From: Mangrovimonas spongiae
GTDB taxonomy: Bacteria; Bacteroidota; Bacteroidia; Flavobacteriales; Flavobacteriaceae
NCBI RefSeq assembly: GCF_003944795.1
Contig: NZ_RWBG01000005.1
Span: forward strand, 186,001-250,000
Direction of reading: 5' to 3'
Length of the DNA: 64,000 nt
Each line of letters starts with the position of its first letter. Positions within the stretch are counted from its first letter, which is position 1. Below are positions 18,604 through 26,189 of this stretch, one piece after another. The notes under the pieces were generated by a model. It saw only the letters and a program-made list of their open reading frames with translations. It was not told the DNA's origin and did no database searches. Position numbers and translations under genes: made by a program.

Positions 18604-19833
18604 TTAAATTTTCTGCTTAGGATAGCAGATATAAAATTTGGTTACTGGTTTTGCTAACGATTTTAAATTAAAGTGATCTGAAGCATTAATAATATCGCCT
18701 ATTTTGCCGTTTTTATGCAGAATGTTAATGTTTTGGTTTTCTGACTTATATGCTTGATTGGTTATTTCTCCTGAAAACACAAAGTAGTTAGCCTCATGAT
18801 TAGTTATGTTATACCTATTCATTAATTTGTCTATTTGCTTGTCAAGTTTTTCAAGCTTAATAGCTTTCTTCTTTATTTTGATTTTTAACAAATCTCTGTT
18901 AACAATCATATCGCATAAATTACTTAACACAAAATCATCATGAAATTGCCATTCTTTCATTGCAGATACAATATCATAATCATCTAACTGTGAAAACGTA
19001 TCTAAAGTTTTGGTATCGAAATTTTCTATTGAAATATTATGATCTAAAAAATAGTTTAATGCTGAGCTTGCTGTAAGGTTAACACCTTGACTTTTTAATT
19101 CTTTAGCTCGTTTTAAAACCCTAATAAGAAGCTGTTCGGCTACCAAACTTGTTTTGTGTAAATATACTTGCCAGTACATTAAGCGTCTTGCTAAAAGAAA
19201 TTTTTCTACGCTGTAAATCCCTTTTTCTTCAACAACCAATTTATCATTTACCACATTAAGCATGGTAATTAAACGCTCACTATTTACATTGCCTTCTGCT
19301 ACACCAGTATAAAAACTATCGCGCTTTAAATAATCGGCACGGTCCATATCTAATTGTCCAGAAATTAACTGACAAAGAAATTTACGGTGATATTCTCCTT
19401 TAAAAATATTGATGGCTAGCGTTAAACTTGAGTTAAATTCTTTGTTTAAGCGCTCCATAAAAAGCATAGAAATTTGTTCATGAGAGACACCGTTTACTAT
19501 ACTGTGTTCCATGGCATGAGAAAATGGCCCATGACCAATATCGTGCAATAAAATAGCAATATAAAGTGCGTTTTCTTCATCTTCAGAAATAGTAACTCCC
19601 TTAAAACGAAGCACATTTACTGCTTTTTTCATTAAATGCATGCACCCTATGGCATGATGAAATCTTGTGTGGTGAGCTCCAGGATACACCAAATAAGATA
19701 AGCCCATTTGTGTAATTCTGCGAAGTCTTTGGAAATACTTATGCTCAATCAAATCGAAAATAAGCGTATTAGGAATGGTAATAAATCCGTAAATTGGATC
19801 GTTAAATATTTTAAGTTTGTTTTGTGCTTTCAA
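18604..19833 (-). CDS. HD-domain phosphohydrolase (SAMHD1/dGTPase-like)
   Basis: A 409-residue HD protein. The metal-binding residues are visible: His in TRFHHAIGCMH, His-Asp in LLHDIGHGPFSHAMEH, and the distal Asp in LDMDRADYLKRDS. These are typical of the COG1078 family related to SAMHD1 and bacterial dNTP triphosphohydrolases; the substrate is unknown. The start is TTG at 19833, because an in-frame TAA lies two codons upstream and the next Met is inside the conserved domain. It appears to head the lpx operon, and its -7 element abuts the divergent porX start codon. Confidence 0.9.
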   Translation of the reverse strand: MKAQNKLKIFNDPIYGFITIPNTLIFDLIEHKYFQRLRRITQMGLSYLVYPGAHHTRFHHAIGCMHLMKKAVNVLRFKGVTISEDEENALYIAILLHDIGHGPFSHAMEHSIVNGVSHEQISMLFMERLNKEFNSSLTLAINIFKGEYHRKFLCQLISGQLDMDRADYLKRDSFYTGVAEGNVNSERLITMLNVVNDKLVVEEKGIYSVEKFLLARRLMYWQVYLHKTSLVAEQLLIRVLKRAKELKSQGVNLTASSALNYFLDHNISIENFDTKTLDTFSQLDDYDIVSAMKEWQFHDDFVLSNLCDMIVNRDLLKIKIKKKAIKLEKLDKQIDKLMNRYNITNHEANYFVFSGEITNQAYKSENQNINILHKNGKIGDIINASDHFNLKSLAKPVTKFYICYPKQKI

Positions 19834-19860
19834 ACTTTATCTATTACATTTTAATTTAAA

Positions 19861-19868
19861 CAAATATA
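19861..19868 (-). promoter_or_regulatory. -7 promoter element TATATTTG of the HD-lpx operon
   Basis: The minus strand reads TATATTTG, an exact TAnnTTTG match, 27 bases upstream of the HD start and one base from the porX ATG at 19870. Any -33 contact would fall inside the porX coding sequence, so expression of the two directions may interfere. Confidence 0.5.
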
Positions 19869-19869
19869 C

Positions 19870-21423
19870 ATGAACAATATAAATATTCTTTGGGTTGACG
19901 ATGAAATTGATTTATTAAAACCTCATATCTTATTTTTAGAAAAGAAAAACTACAACGTAACTACCTGTAAAAGTGGTACCGAAGCCATCGAAGCCTTAGA
20001 GAGCTCTACTTTTGATATTGTTTTTTTAGATGAGAATATGCCAGGCTTAACTGGCTTAGAAACACTTAATGAAATTAAAGCCATAAATAATGCGCTTCCT
20101 GTTGTTATGATCACCAAAAGTGAGGAGGAATATATTATGGAAGAAGCTATTGGTAATAAAATTGCCGATTATTTAATTAAACCCGTAAACCCAAATCAAA
20201 TATTACTTAGTTTAAAGAAAAACCTCGATCATTCAAGATTAGTATCAGAAAAAACGACTTCTAACTATCAACAAGAGTTTAGAAAAATTGCGATGGATTT
20301 AACCATGGTGAATTCTTACGAGGAATGGGCAAACTTATACCAAAAACTTATTTATTGGGAACTGCAGCTTGAAGATATTGAAGATATTGGTATGTTTGAG
20401 ATTTTAGAATCTCAAAAAAATGAAGCGAATATTCAGTTTGGAAAGTTTATTGACAAAAACTACCCTAATTGGTTTGATGGTAATGTAGATTCACCTGTAA
20501 TGTCTCATACCCTATTTAGAGAAAAAATAGTTCCCGAAATAAGTAAAGAACAACCAACCCTTTTAATTGTAGTAGATAATTTACGCTACGACCAGTGGAA
20601 AGCTTTTGAGCCTGTTTTAAATAATTATTATAAAAAAGAACAAGAGTCCCCTTATTACAGTATTCTACCATCGGCAACACAATATGCAAGAAATGCTATT
20701 TTTTCTGGACTAATGCCCGCCGATATGGAAAAATTACATCCAGATCTTTGGAAAAACGACACCGATGAAGGCGGAAAAAACCTTCATGAAAACGATTTTT
20801 TAAAAGCACAATTAAAACGTTTAGGGCTTACTAATATAAAACACGAGTATCATAAGATAACAAGTTTAAAATCTGGAAAAAAGTTGGCCGATAATTTCAA
20901 ATCTCAAAAAGATAACGACCTAACAGTTGTGGTATACAATTTTGTAGATATGCTATCTCACTCAAAAACCGAAATGGATGTGGTTAAAGAATTAGCAGCA
21001 AATGATAAAGCTTACCGCTCTTTAACCCTTAGCTGGTTTAAAAACTCACCTTTGTTAGAAATTATTCAACAAGCGCAACAATTAGGTTTTAAACTTATTA
21101 TAACTACAGATCATGGTACCATAAATGTTAAAAACCCATCAAAAGTTATTGGTGATAAAGACACGAGTTTAAACTTAAGATATAAAACCGGTAGAAGTTT
21201 AACTTATGAAGACAAAGATGTTTTAGTAGCTAAAAACCCTAAAACAATTCACTTACCTTCAATTACTATGAGTAGTTCCTTTATTTTTGCTAAAAGTGAT
21301 TTATTTTTTGCCTACCCCAATAATTACAATCACTATGTTAGTTATTACCGAAATACCTATCAACATGGGGGTGTTTCTTTAGAAGAAATGATTATTCCAT
21401 TTATCACAATGTCACCTAAATAA
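19870..21423 (+). CDS. porX: PorX, response regulator with PglZ phosphatase domain
   Basis: A 517-residue protein. The receiver domain (about 1-120) has acidic Asp10/Asp11, the phospho-acceptor Asp54 in VFLDENMPG and the conserved Lys in LIKPVNP. A helical linker follows, then an alkaline-phosphatase-superfamily PglZ domain (about 200-517) with metal-site motifs LLIVVDNLRYDQW and LIITTDHGTINV and the terminal HGGVSLEEMIIPF. In Porphyromonas gingivalis PorX works with PorY and SigP to control type IX secretion. PorY is not in the window. Divergent from the HD-lpx operon with only a 36-base gap. Confidence 0.95.
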   Translation: MNNINILWVDDEIDLLKPHILFLEKKNYNVTTCKSGTEAIEALESSTFDIVFLDENMPGLTGLETLNEIKAINNALPVVMITKSEEEYIMEEAIGNKIADYLIKPVNPNQILLSLKKNLDHSRLVSEKTTSNYQQEFRKIAMDLTMVNSYEEWANLYQKLIYWELQLEDIEDIGMFEILESQKNEANIQFGKFIDKNYPNWFDGNVDSPVMSHTLFREKIVPEISKEQPTLLIVVDNLRYDQWKAFEPVLNNYYKKEQESPYYSILPSATQYARNAIFSGLMPADMEKLHPDLWKNDTDEGGKNLHENDFLKAQLKRLGLTNIKHEYHKITSLKSGKKLADNFKSQKDNDLTVVVYNFVDMLSHSKTEMDVVKELAANDKAYRSLTLSWFKNSPLLEIIQQAQQLGFKLIITTDHGTINVKNPSKVIGDKDTSLNLRYKTGRSLTYEDKDVLVAKNPKTIHLPSITMSSSFIFAKSDLFFAYPNNYNHYVSYYRNTYQHGGVSLEEMIIPFITMSPK

Positions 21424-21436
21424 CTCTATGTAATGC

Positions 21437-21475
21437 AAAAAAAACCGATGAAATACATTCTTTGTTGGTTTTTTT
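21437..21475 (+). terminator. probable terminator after porX
   Basis: AAAAAAAACC (21437-21446) pairs with GGTTTTTTT (21467-21475), and weaker G-U containing pairs extend inward around CGATGAA and TTTGTT. The run of seven T supports termination, but the stem is AT-rich. Confidence 0.55.
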
Positions 21476-21514
21476 CATTTATTCTTATTACATTGCAAAG
21501 TAATTTTTGATAGA

Positions 21515-21922
21515 TTGGATATAATATATACAATTAGCGATGTAGAAGATATTGCAAGTCAAGTTCTTACTCATCTTAAAACAAGAACCATATTAATTTA
21601 TGGAGAAATGGGAGCTGGAAAAACCACTTTCATTAAAGCTTTGGTAAAACGTATAGGTAGTCAAGATGAAGTTAGTAGTCCGACCTATTCAATAGTAAAT
21701 GAGTACAAATGTAATGGTGAAAAAATTTTTCATTTTGATTTGTATCGCATTAATAATATAGACGAAGCTTACGATTTTGGAATTGAAGATTACATCTATT
21801 CAGATCATTGGAAAATTATTGAATGGCCTGAATTAATCGAGCAACTAGTGTCTGATTATGATACAGTTGCCATAAAGTTTAATAATATAAATAGTAGAAT
21901 TTTAAGTGTAAACAGTATATAA
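21515..21922 (+). CDS. tsaE: tRNA t6A synthesis ATPase TsaE
   Basis: A 135-residue P-loop protein needed with TsaB and TsaD for N6-threonylcarbamoyladenosine at tRNA position 37. The Walker A motif GEMGAGKTT (30-38), SSPTYSIVNEY and FHFDLYRI are diagnostic, and IIEWPELI follows. No in-frame ATG exists upstream, so the start is TTG at 21515. Length is typical. Confidence 0.95.
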   Translation: MDIIYTISDVEDIASQVLTHLKTRTILIYGEMGAGKTTFIKALVKRIGSQDEVSSPTYSIVNEYKCNGEKIFHFDLYRINNIDEAYDFGIEDYIYSDHWKIIEWPELIEQLVSDYDTVAIKFNNINSRILSVNSI

Positions 21923-21954
21923 CTAAGCACCTTTTCTACCGGAAACAAGTTCTT

Positions 21955-21999
21955 TTACGGAAAAACCGTAACTAAAAACCACCTAAACCATGGTTTTTA
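21955..21999 (+). other. two inverted repeats between tsaE and the small peptide gene
   Basis: TTACGG/CCGTAA (21955-21960 and 21966-21971, loop AAAAA) is followed at once by TAAAAACCA/TGGTTTTTA (21973-21981 and 21991-21999, 9-base loop). The second could be a weak tsaE terminator, with only a TTTTTA tail. The first is unexplained; CCGTAA occurs again at 22020. The rest of 21923-22044 shows nothing else recognisable. Confidence 0.4.
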
Positions 22000-22044
22000 A
22001 CATAATTTTAACATTTTAACCGTAAAAGATACTACTTGTAAACA

Positions 22045-22052
22045 TACTTTTG
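22045..22052 (+). promoter_or_regulatory. -7 promoter element TACTTTTG of the small secreted peptide gene
   Basis: TACTTTTG is an exact TAnnTTTG match 32 bases before the ATG at 22085, giving a leader of roughly 25 bases. No -33 TTG at the usual distance. Confidence 0.45.
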
Positions 22053-22084
22053 GATTGTAATTAATTAATTAAATCCCTTAAATT

Positions 22085-22228
22085 ATGAAAACTAAAAAGT
22101 ATGTTATTGCAATTGCAATTTTCGGTGGAATGTTGTTTACAGCTCAAGCGACAAATTTAATTGACCTAGATGGACAACAAACTACAGAAATCGAAAAGAG
22201 AAGAATCAAAGCGCCAAGACAGCTCTAA
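22085..22228 (+). CDS. predicted secreted 47-residue peptide
   Basis: A short frame not captured by length-filtered ORF calling. It begins MKTKKYVIAIAIFGGMLFTA, a basic n-region and hydrophobic core, with a plausible signal peptidase site after AQA (residues 20-22). The remaining 25 residues (starting TNLIDLDGQQ and ending EIEKRRIKAPRQL) would be a basic secreted peptide without Cys. Support: a convincing signal peptide, a -7 element 32 bases upstream, and a position in the gap between tsaE and ald. I have an impression of similar peptides in other flavobacteria but cannot verify it. Its end overlaps the next called frame, whose start is uncertain. Confidence 0.7.
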   Translation: MKTKKYVIAIAIFGGMLFTAQATNLIDLDGQQTTEIEKRRIKAPRQL

Positions 22229-22721
22229 GAATAATAGAAAAGAGTTGTTATTTGGTAGTTTAATAGCTACTTTTATAGCTTTAACACCTTTTTTATTTAC
22301 ATTACATGAAAGTGTTCCAGACCAAAAAGTTTGGAACACTTTTCTATTTACTTATGATAGTAAATATTATGAAAGTGCATATGTACTTGCATGGACTCTT
22401 ATAGGCAAAATAATCCCTCTCTTCCTAATCCTAATTTGGTTTTTTACTTGTCGCCATTGGTGGTATCACACATTGATAGTGCCAATAGCAATGTTTATTT
22501 ATCAAATAATAGAAATTTTAAATAGTGATTTGTATTGGGTTGATGAAAATTTAATAATTTATTTACTACCTGTAATGGCTATTGTTATCCCGTCAATATA
22601 TTTAATCAGAGCCCAAATGTTTAATAAACTTACAAGTGTTAATAAATCCATGGAAGAACTTGAAGAAGAGTTTAAAATTAAACCAACAACACTTTGGGGA
22701 AAAATCAAACAGTATTTTTAA
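22170..22721 (+). CDS. membrane protein of unknown function
   Basis: Up to 183 residues with four probable transmembrane helices (about 27-46, 69-90, 95-115 and 127-146), then an amphipathic acidic C-terminus with MEELEEEFKIKP. No recognised domain. The ATG at 22170 lies inside the small peptide gene (59-base overlap in another frame) and would add a very polar Lys/Ser/Arg-rich N-terminus. A TTG at 22245, preceded by AGAAAAGAG and 16 bases after the peptide's stop, would give a 158-residue protein starting at the first helix and may be the true start. It is followed by ald. Confidence 0.6.
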   Translation: MDNKLQKSKREESKRQDSSKNNRKELLFGSLIATFIALTPFLFTLHESVPDQKVWNTFLFTYDSKYYESAYVLAWTLIGKIIPLFLILIWFFTCRHWWYHTLIVPIAMFIYQIIEILNSDLYWVDENLIIYLLPVMAIVIPSIYLIRAQMFNKLTSVNKSMEELEEEFKIKPTTLWGKIKQYF

Positions 22722-22779
22722 AATATTTCGTTACAGATAAAAATTAATTTGTAATTTGAGTTTTTAAACAGGACTCAAC

Positions 22780-23979
22780 ATGTCAAAATCCTTATCACCT
22801 TTTACTAAGCAGCAATTAATTCCTCAAGAAGAACGCTTAGAGATTTTAAAAAGTAAAAGCTCCCTATTTATTGGTATTCCTAAAGAAACAGCTTTTCAAG
22901 AAAAGCGTGTTTGCCTAACACCCGATGCTGTTTCTGCTATTGTTAATAATGGGCATCGTGTTTTAATTGAGTCTGGCGCTGGAAAAGGTGCCAACTTTAG
23001 TGATAAAGATTATTCTGAAGCTGGTGCCGAAATAACAAAAGACACGGCTAAAGTATTTGCTTGCCCCATGATTTTAAAGATTGAGCCTCCTACTCTAGAT
23101 CAAATTAAATTAATAAATCCACAATCCATTTTAATTTCTGCGTTACAGCTCAAAACACAAACTAAAAAATATTTTGAAACATTAGCTGCAAAACGTGTTA
23201 CTGCATTAGCTTTTGAATTTATTAAAGATGATGATGGAACTTATCCGGCTGTAAAATCATTGAGTGAAATTGCAGGCACTTCTTCAGTTTTAATTGCTGC
23301 CGAATTATTAAGCAATGTTAACGAAGGAAACGGTTTAATGTTTGGTAATGTTAGTGGTGTTCCTCCTGTAGAAGTTGTTATTTTAGGTGCAGGAACTGTA
23401 GGAGAATTTGCAGCAAGAAGTTCTTTAGGTTTAGGAGCTAATGTGAAAATTTTTGATAATTCTATTACCAGATTACGTGAAATACAAAAAAACTTAGGAC
23501 AACCTTTATTTACGTCCACCATACAACCCAAAAACCTTTTAAAAGCATTAAAACGTTGCGATATTGTTATTGGAGCTGTACGAGGTAAAAATCGCTCGCC
23601 TATTATAGTTACAGAGACTATGGTTGAAAACATGAAATCTGGTGCTGTTATTATAGATGTAAGTATAGATATGGGAGGTTGTGTTGAAACCAGTGAAGTT
23701 ACTACCCATAAGGCACCTACATTTAAAAAACATGGTGTTATTCATTATTGCGTACCTAACATACCAGCGCGATTTTCCAGAACGGCATCCATATCAATAA
23801 GTAATATGTTTACCCCTTATATCTTAAAAATAGCAGATGACGGTGGTTTAGAAAATTCTTTACGATTTGATAGAGGTTTAAAAAATGGTTTGTACTTTTA
23901 CCACGGCATTCTTACCAACAAATCGGTTGGCGAATGGTTTGATTTAAAACACAGCGATATTAATTTATTGATTTTTTAA
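22780..23979 (+). CDS. ald: alanine dehydrogenase
   Basis: A 399-residue NAD-dependent enzyme interconverting L-alanine and pyruvate plus ammonia. The N-terminal substrate domain has GIPKETAFQEKRVCLTPDAV; the Rossmann fold has VVILGAGTVGEFAARSSLGL near residue 200; the C-terminal part has NIPARFSRTASISISN. A roughly 30-residue N-terminal extension before the conserved IGIPKE makes it longer than the usual 370, as seen in Bacteroidota homologues. Transhydrogenase alpha subunits share the fold, but the single-protein layout favours ald. Confidence 0.9.
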   Translation: MSKSLSPFTKQQLIPQEERLEILKSKSSLFIGIPKETAFQEKRVCLTPDAVSAIVNNGHRVLIESGAGKGANFSDKDYSEAGAEITKDTAKVFACPMILKIEPPTLDQIKLINPQSILISALQLKTQTKKYFETLAAKRVTALAFEFIKDDDGTYPAVKSLSEIAGTSSVLIAAELLSNVNEGNGLMFGNVSGVPPVEVVILGAGTVGEFAARSSLGLGANVKIFDNSITRLREIQKNLGQPLFTSTIQPKNLLKALKRCDIVIGAVRGKNRSPIIVTETMVENMKSGAVIIDVSIDMGGCVETSEVTTHKAPTFKKHGVIHYCVPNIPARFSRTASISISNMFTPYILKIADDGGLENSLRFDRGLKNGLYFYHGILTNKSVGEWFDLKHSDINLLIF

Positions 23980-24009
23980 TCGCTATCAATTCTCAATTGA
24001 AAAAATAAC

Positions 24010-24381
24010 ATGAAATTTATTCATAGACTAGGCTTTTATCTTGGTGGATTTTCTATCGGTCTTGTTTTTTTATTTTTTTTCCTAAATGGAAAAAAGGTAT
24101 CCTGCGACTATGGTCCTGAAGCTAGAGTTAAAAAGAATATTAACAACAAGCCTTTACAATATAATGCTAACATTGAATCTAAAGTCCTCTCAGGTGAATT
24201 AGATTCTCTTTTAATTGACAAAATTCTTAAAGAAGGTGACGTAATTTTCTCTAAAAGCACGCCACGAAGCACACCATGCGGCATCTACTTTATAGAAGGT
24301 GAAATTGATAGTAAAGCAGCATCACTTCAAGTTGAAAACTGCGACAGTATTGCTACCGTAAAAGCGTTTACTTGGGAATGA
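24010..24381 (+). CDS. small membrane-anchored protein, DUF4258-like
   Basis: A 123-residue protein with one N-terminal transmembrane segment (about 8-27) and a small extracytoplasmic domain with three Cys (CDYGPEARVKK, TPCGIYFIEGEI, VENCDSIATVKAF). It resembles flavobacterial proteins assigned to DUF4258, which have a pattern of ILKEGDVIFSKS followed by a Cys-containing strand. Function unknown. It lies 30 bases after ald and may belong to the same transcript. Confidence 0.65.
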   Translation: MKFIHRLGFYLGGFSIGLVFLFFFLNGKKVSCDYGPEARVKKNINNKPLQYNANIESKVLSGELDSLLIDKILKEGDVIFSKSTPRSTPCGIYFIEGEIDSKAASLQVENCDSIATVKAFTWE

Positions 24382-24426
24382 TAAATCTTTTAATATGAGT
24401 TTCCCATTGTATTATCTATTTTTTAA

Positions 24427-25020
24427 ATGATTAAACGTATTTTCGATATCGTTTTCTCTTTTACAGGTATTATTATTTTACTGCCTTTATTTTTATTACT
24501 ATCCATTTTAATAAAACTAAACTCTAAAGGCCCCATATTCTTTACTCAAACTCGGGTAGGTAAAAACAATAATGATTTTAAAATTTATAAATTTAGAACC
24601 ATGTTCATTGGGGCAGACAAAGATGGCCTATTAACTATAGGAAATAATGATGCTAGAGTAACAAAAATAGGTTATTATCTTAGAAAATATAAACTCGACG
24701 AACTACCACAATTAATTAATGTGTTAAATGGTACAATGAGTTTTGTAGGCCCTAGACCAGAAGTAAGAGAATATGTAAATTATTACTCTAAAGAAGATTT
24801 AGAGGTTTTTAATGTAAAACCAGGTATTACCGATTATGCCTCAATTGTTTTTAGAAATGAAGCAGAGCTTCTTAAAAAAGCAAAAGACCCTGAAAAAATG
24901 TACTTAAATGAGATTTTAAAGAAAAAAATAGCTCTCAATAAAAAATACATTAACAATTCTACAATAATAACTGATATTAAACTTATTTTTAAAACATTAC
25001 AACGGATTATAAAAGAATAA
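24427..25020 (+). CDS. initiating sugar phosphate transferase (PglC/WcaJ-type)
   Basis: A 197-residue bacterial sugar transferase that moves a phosphosugar from a UDP-sugar to undecaprenyl phosphate, starting a glycan. It is the short, PglC-like form with one re-entrant N-terminal membrane helix (about 7-28), then FFTQTRVGKNNNDFKIYKFRTM, KLDELPQLINVLNGTMSFVG and PRPE, the family's catalytic region. First of three consecutive plus-strand genes (with an aminotransferase and a dehydratase) resembling PglC-E-F. Confidence 0.92.
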   Translation: MIKRIFDIVFSFTGIIILLPLFLLLSILIKLNSKGPIFFTQTRVGKNNNDFKIYKFRTMFIGADKDGLLTIGNNDARVTKIGYYLRKYKLDELPQLINVLNGTMSFVGPRPEVREYVNYYSKEDLEVFNVKPGITDYASIVFRNEAELLKKAKDPEKMYLNEILKKKIALNKKYINNSTIITDIKLIFKTLQRIIKE

Positions 25021-25040
25021 CAGTTATCATTATTACTTAA

Positions 25041-26189
25041 ATGACGAATAATAAATCCAAATTACATTCAAAAATTTTGTTATCGCCACCTCATATGAGT
25101 GGTCATGAACAAAAGTTTATTGAAGACGCCTTTGAGCAAAATTGGATTTCACCATTGGGACCAAATGTAGATAGTTTTGAAAATGATATAGAGTTATACC
25201 TCAATCAAAATAGACATGTAGCTGTTTTAAATTCGGGAACTGCGGCTATTCATCTTGCTTTAAAAATGATTGGAGTTAAAGCTAATGATGAAGTTTTATG
25301 CCAAACAAAAACATTTGTAGCTTCTGTAAACCCAGTTAAATATTTAGGCGCCACACCTGTTTTAATTGATAGTGAAAAAGAGACTTGGAATATATGTCCT
25401 AAATTGCTAGAAGAAGCTATAGTAGATAGAATGAGCAAAGGCAAAAAACCAAAAGCTATTATTGCAGTAAGCTTATATGGTATGCCGTATAATGCAACAC
25501 AAATTGAAACCATTTCTAAAAAATATGATATTCCAGTAATTGAAGATTGTGCCGAAGCATTTGGAAGTGACCTTAATGGAAAAAAATGTGGCACATTTGG
25601 AGATTTTTCTATCCTTTCATTTAACGGTAATAAAATTATAACCACCTCAGGCGGCGGCGCATTAATATCAAAATCTAAAGGTTTTAAAAACAAGGCTATT
25701 TTTCTTGCTTCTCAAGCAAAAGAACCAGGAGAACACTACTTACACCAAACTATTGGTTACAACTACCGCATGTCTAATATTATTGCTGGTATAGGCCGAG
25801 GTCAAATAAAAGTACTCGATGAGTATGTTTCGTTAAGACGAAGAAACTTTAAATATTATCAACAAAGTCTGAATCATATAAAAGGAATTACATTTTTAAA
25901 AGAACCTAATGGATATCGTTCAAACAGATGGTTAACCTGTATGCTTTTGGATAATGAAACCACCAGAAACAATGTAATGGAATGGTTAAATAATCATGAT
26001 ATAGAATCTAGGCCTTCATGGAAACCTATGCATTTACAACCAGTATACAAAAATACTCCAGCATACCTAAATGGTGTCTCAAGCGAATTGCATAGAAGAG
26101 GCTTATGCTTACCTAGCGGTTCAAACCTTAGCGAAAAAGATTTACAACGCATTGTTAATATAATTAAGTCATATTTTGGAGAAACTTAA
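25041..26189 (+). CDS. DegT/DnrJ/EryC1/StrS aminotransferase (PglE-like)
   Basis: A 382-residue PLP-dependent sugar aminotransferase. The internal aldimine lysine is Lys198 in SFNGNKIITTSGGG; VLNSGTAAIHLAL and VIEDCAEAFGSD are the PLP contacts. Members amino-transfer to 4-keto-6-deoxy sugars. In this context the substrate is probably UDP-4-keto-6-deoxy-GlcNAc made by the next gene, the reaction of PglE; the exact product is inferred. It overlaps the next gene by 14 bases. Confidence 0.92.
   Translation: MTNNKSKLHSKILLSPPHMSGHEQKFIEDAFEQNWISPLGPNVDSFENDIELYLNQNRHVAVLNSGTAAIHLALKMIGVKANDEVLCQTKTFVASVNPVKYLGATPVLIDSEKETWNICPKLLEEAIVDRMSKGKKPKAIIAVSLYGMPYNATQIETISKKYDIPVIEDCAEAFGSDLNGKKCGTFGDFSILSFNGNKIITTSGGGALISKSKGFKNKAIFLASQAKEPGEHYLHQTIGYNYRMSNIIAGIGRGQIKVLDEYVSLRRRNFKYYQQSLNHIKGITFLKEPNGYRSNRWLTCMLLDNETTRNNVMEWLNNHDIESRPSWKPMHLQPVYKNTPAYLNGVSSELHRRGLCLPSGSNLSEKDLQRIVNIIKSYFGET

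Noticed and set aside
23241-23633. 130-residue minus-strand ORF inside ald
   Set aside because: Antisense to a conserved enzyme, with no domain or signal.
25250-25693. 147-residue minus-strand ORF inside the aminotransferase gene
   Set aside because: Antisense shadow of a conserved PLP enzyme.
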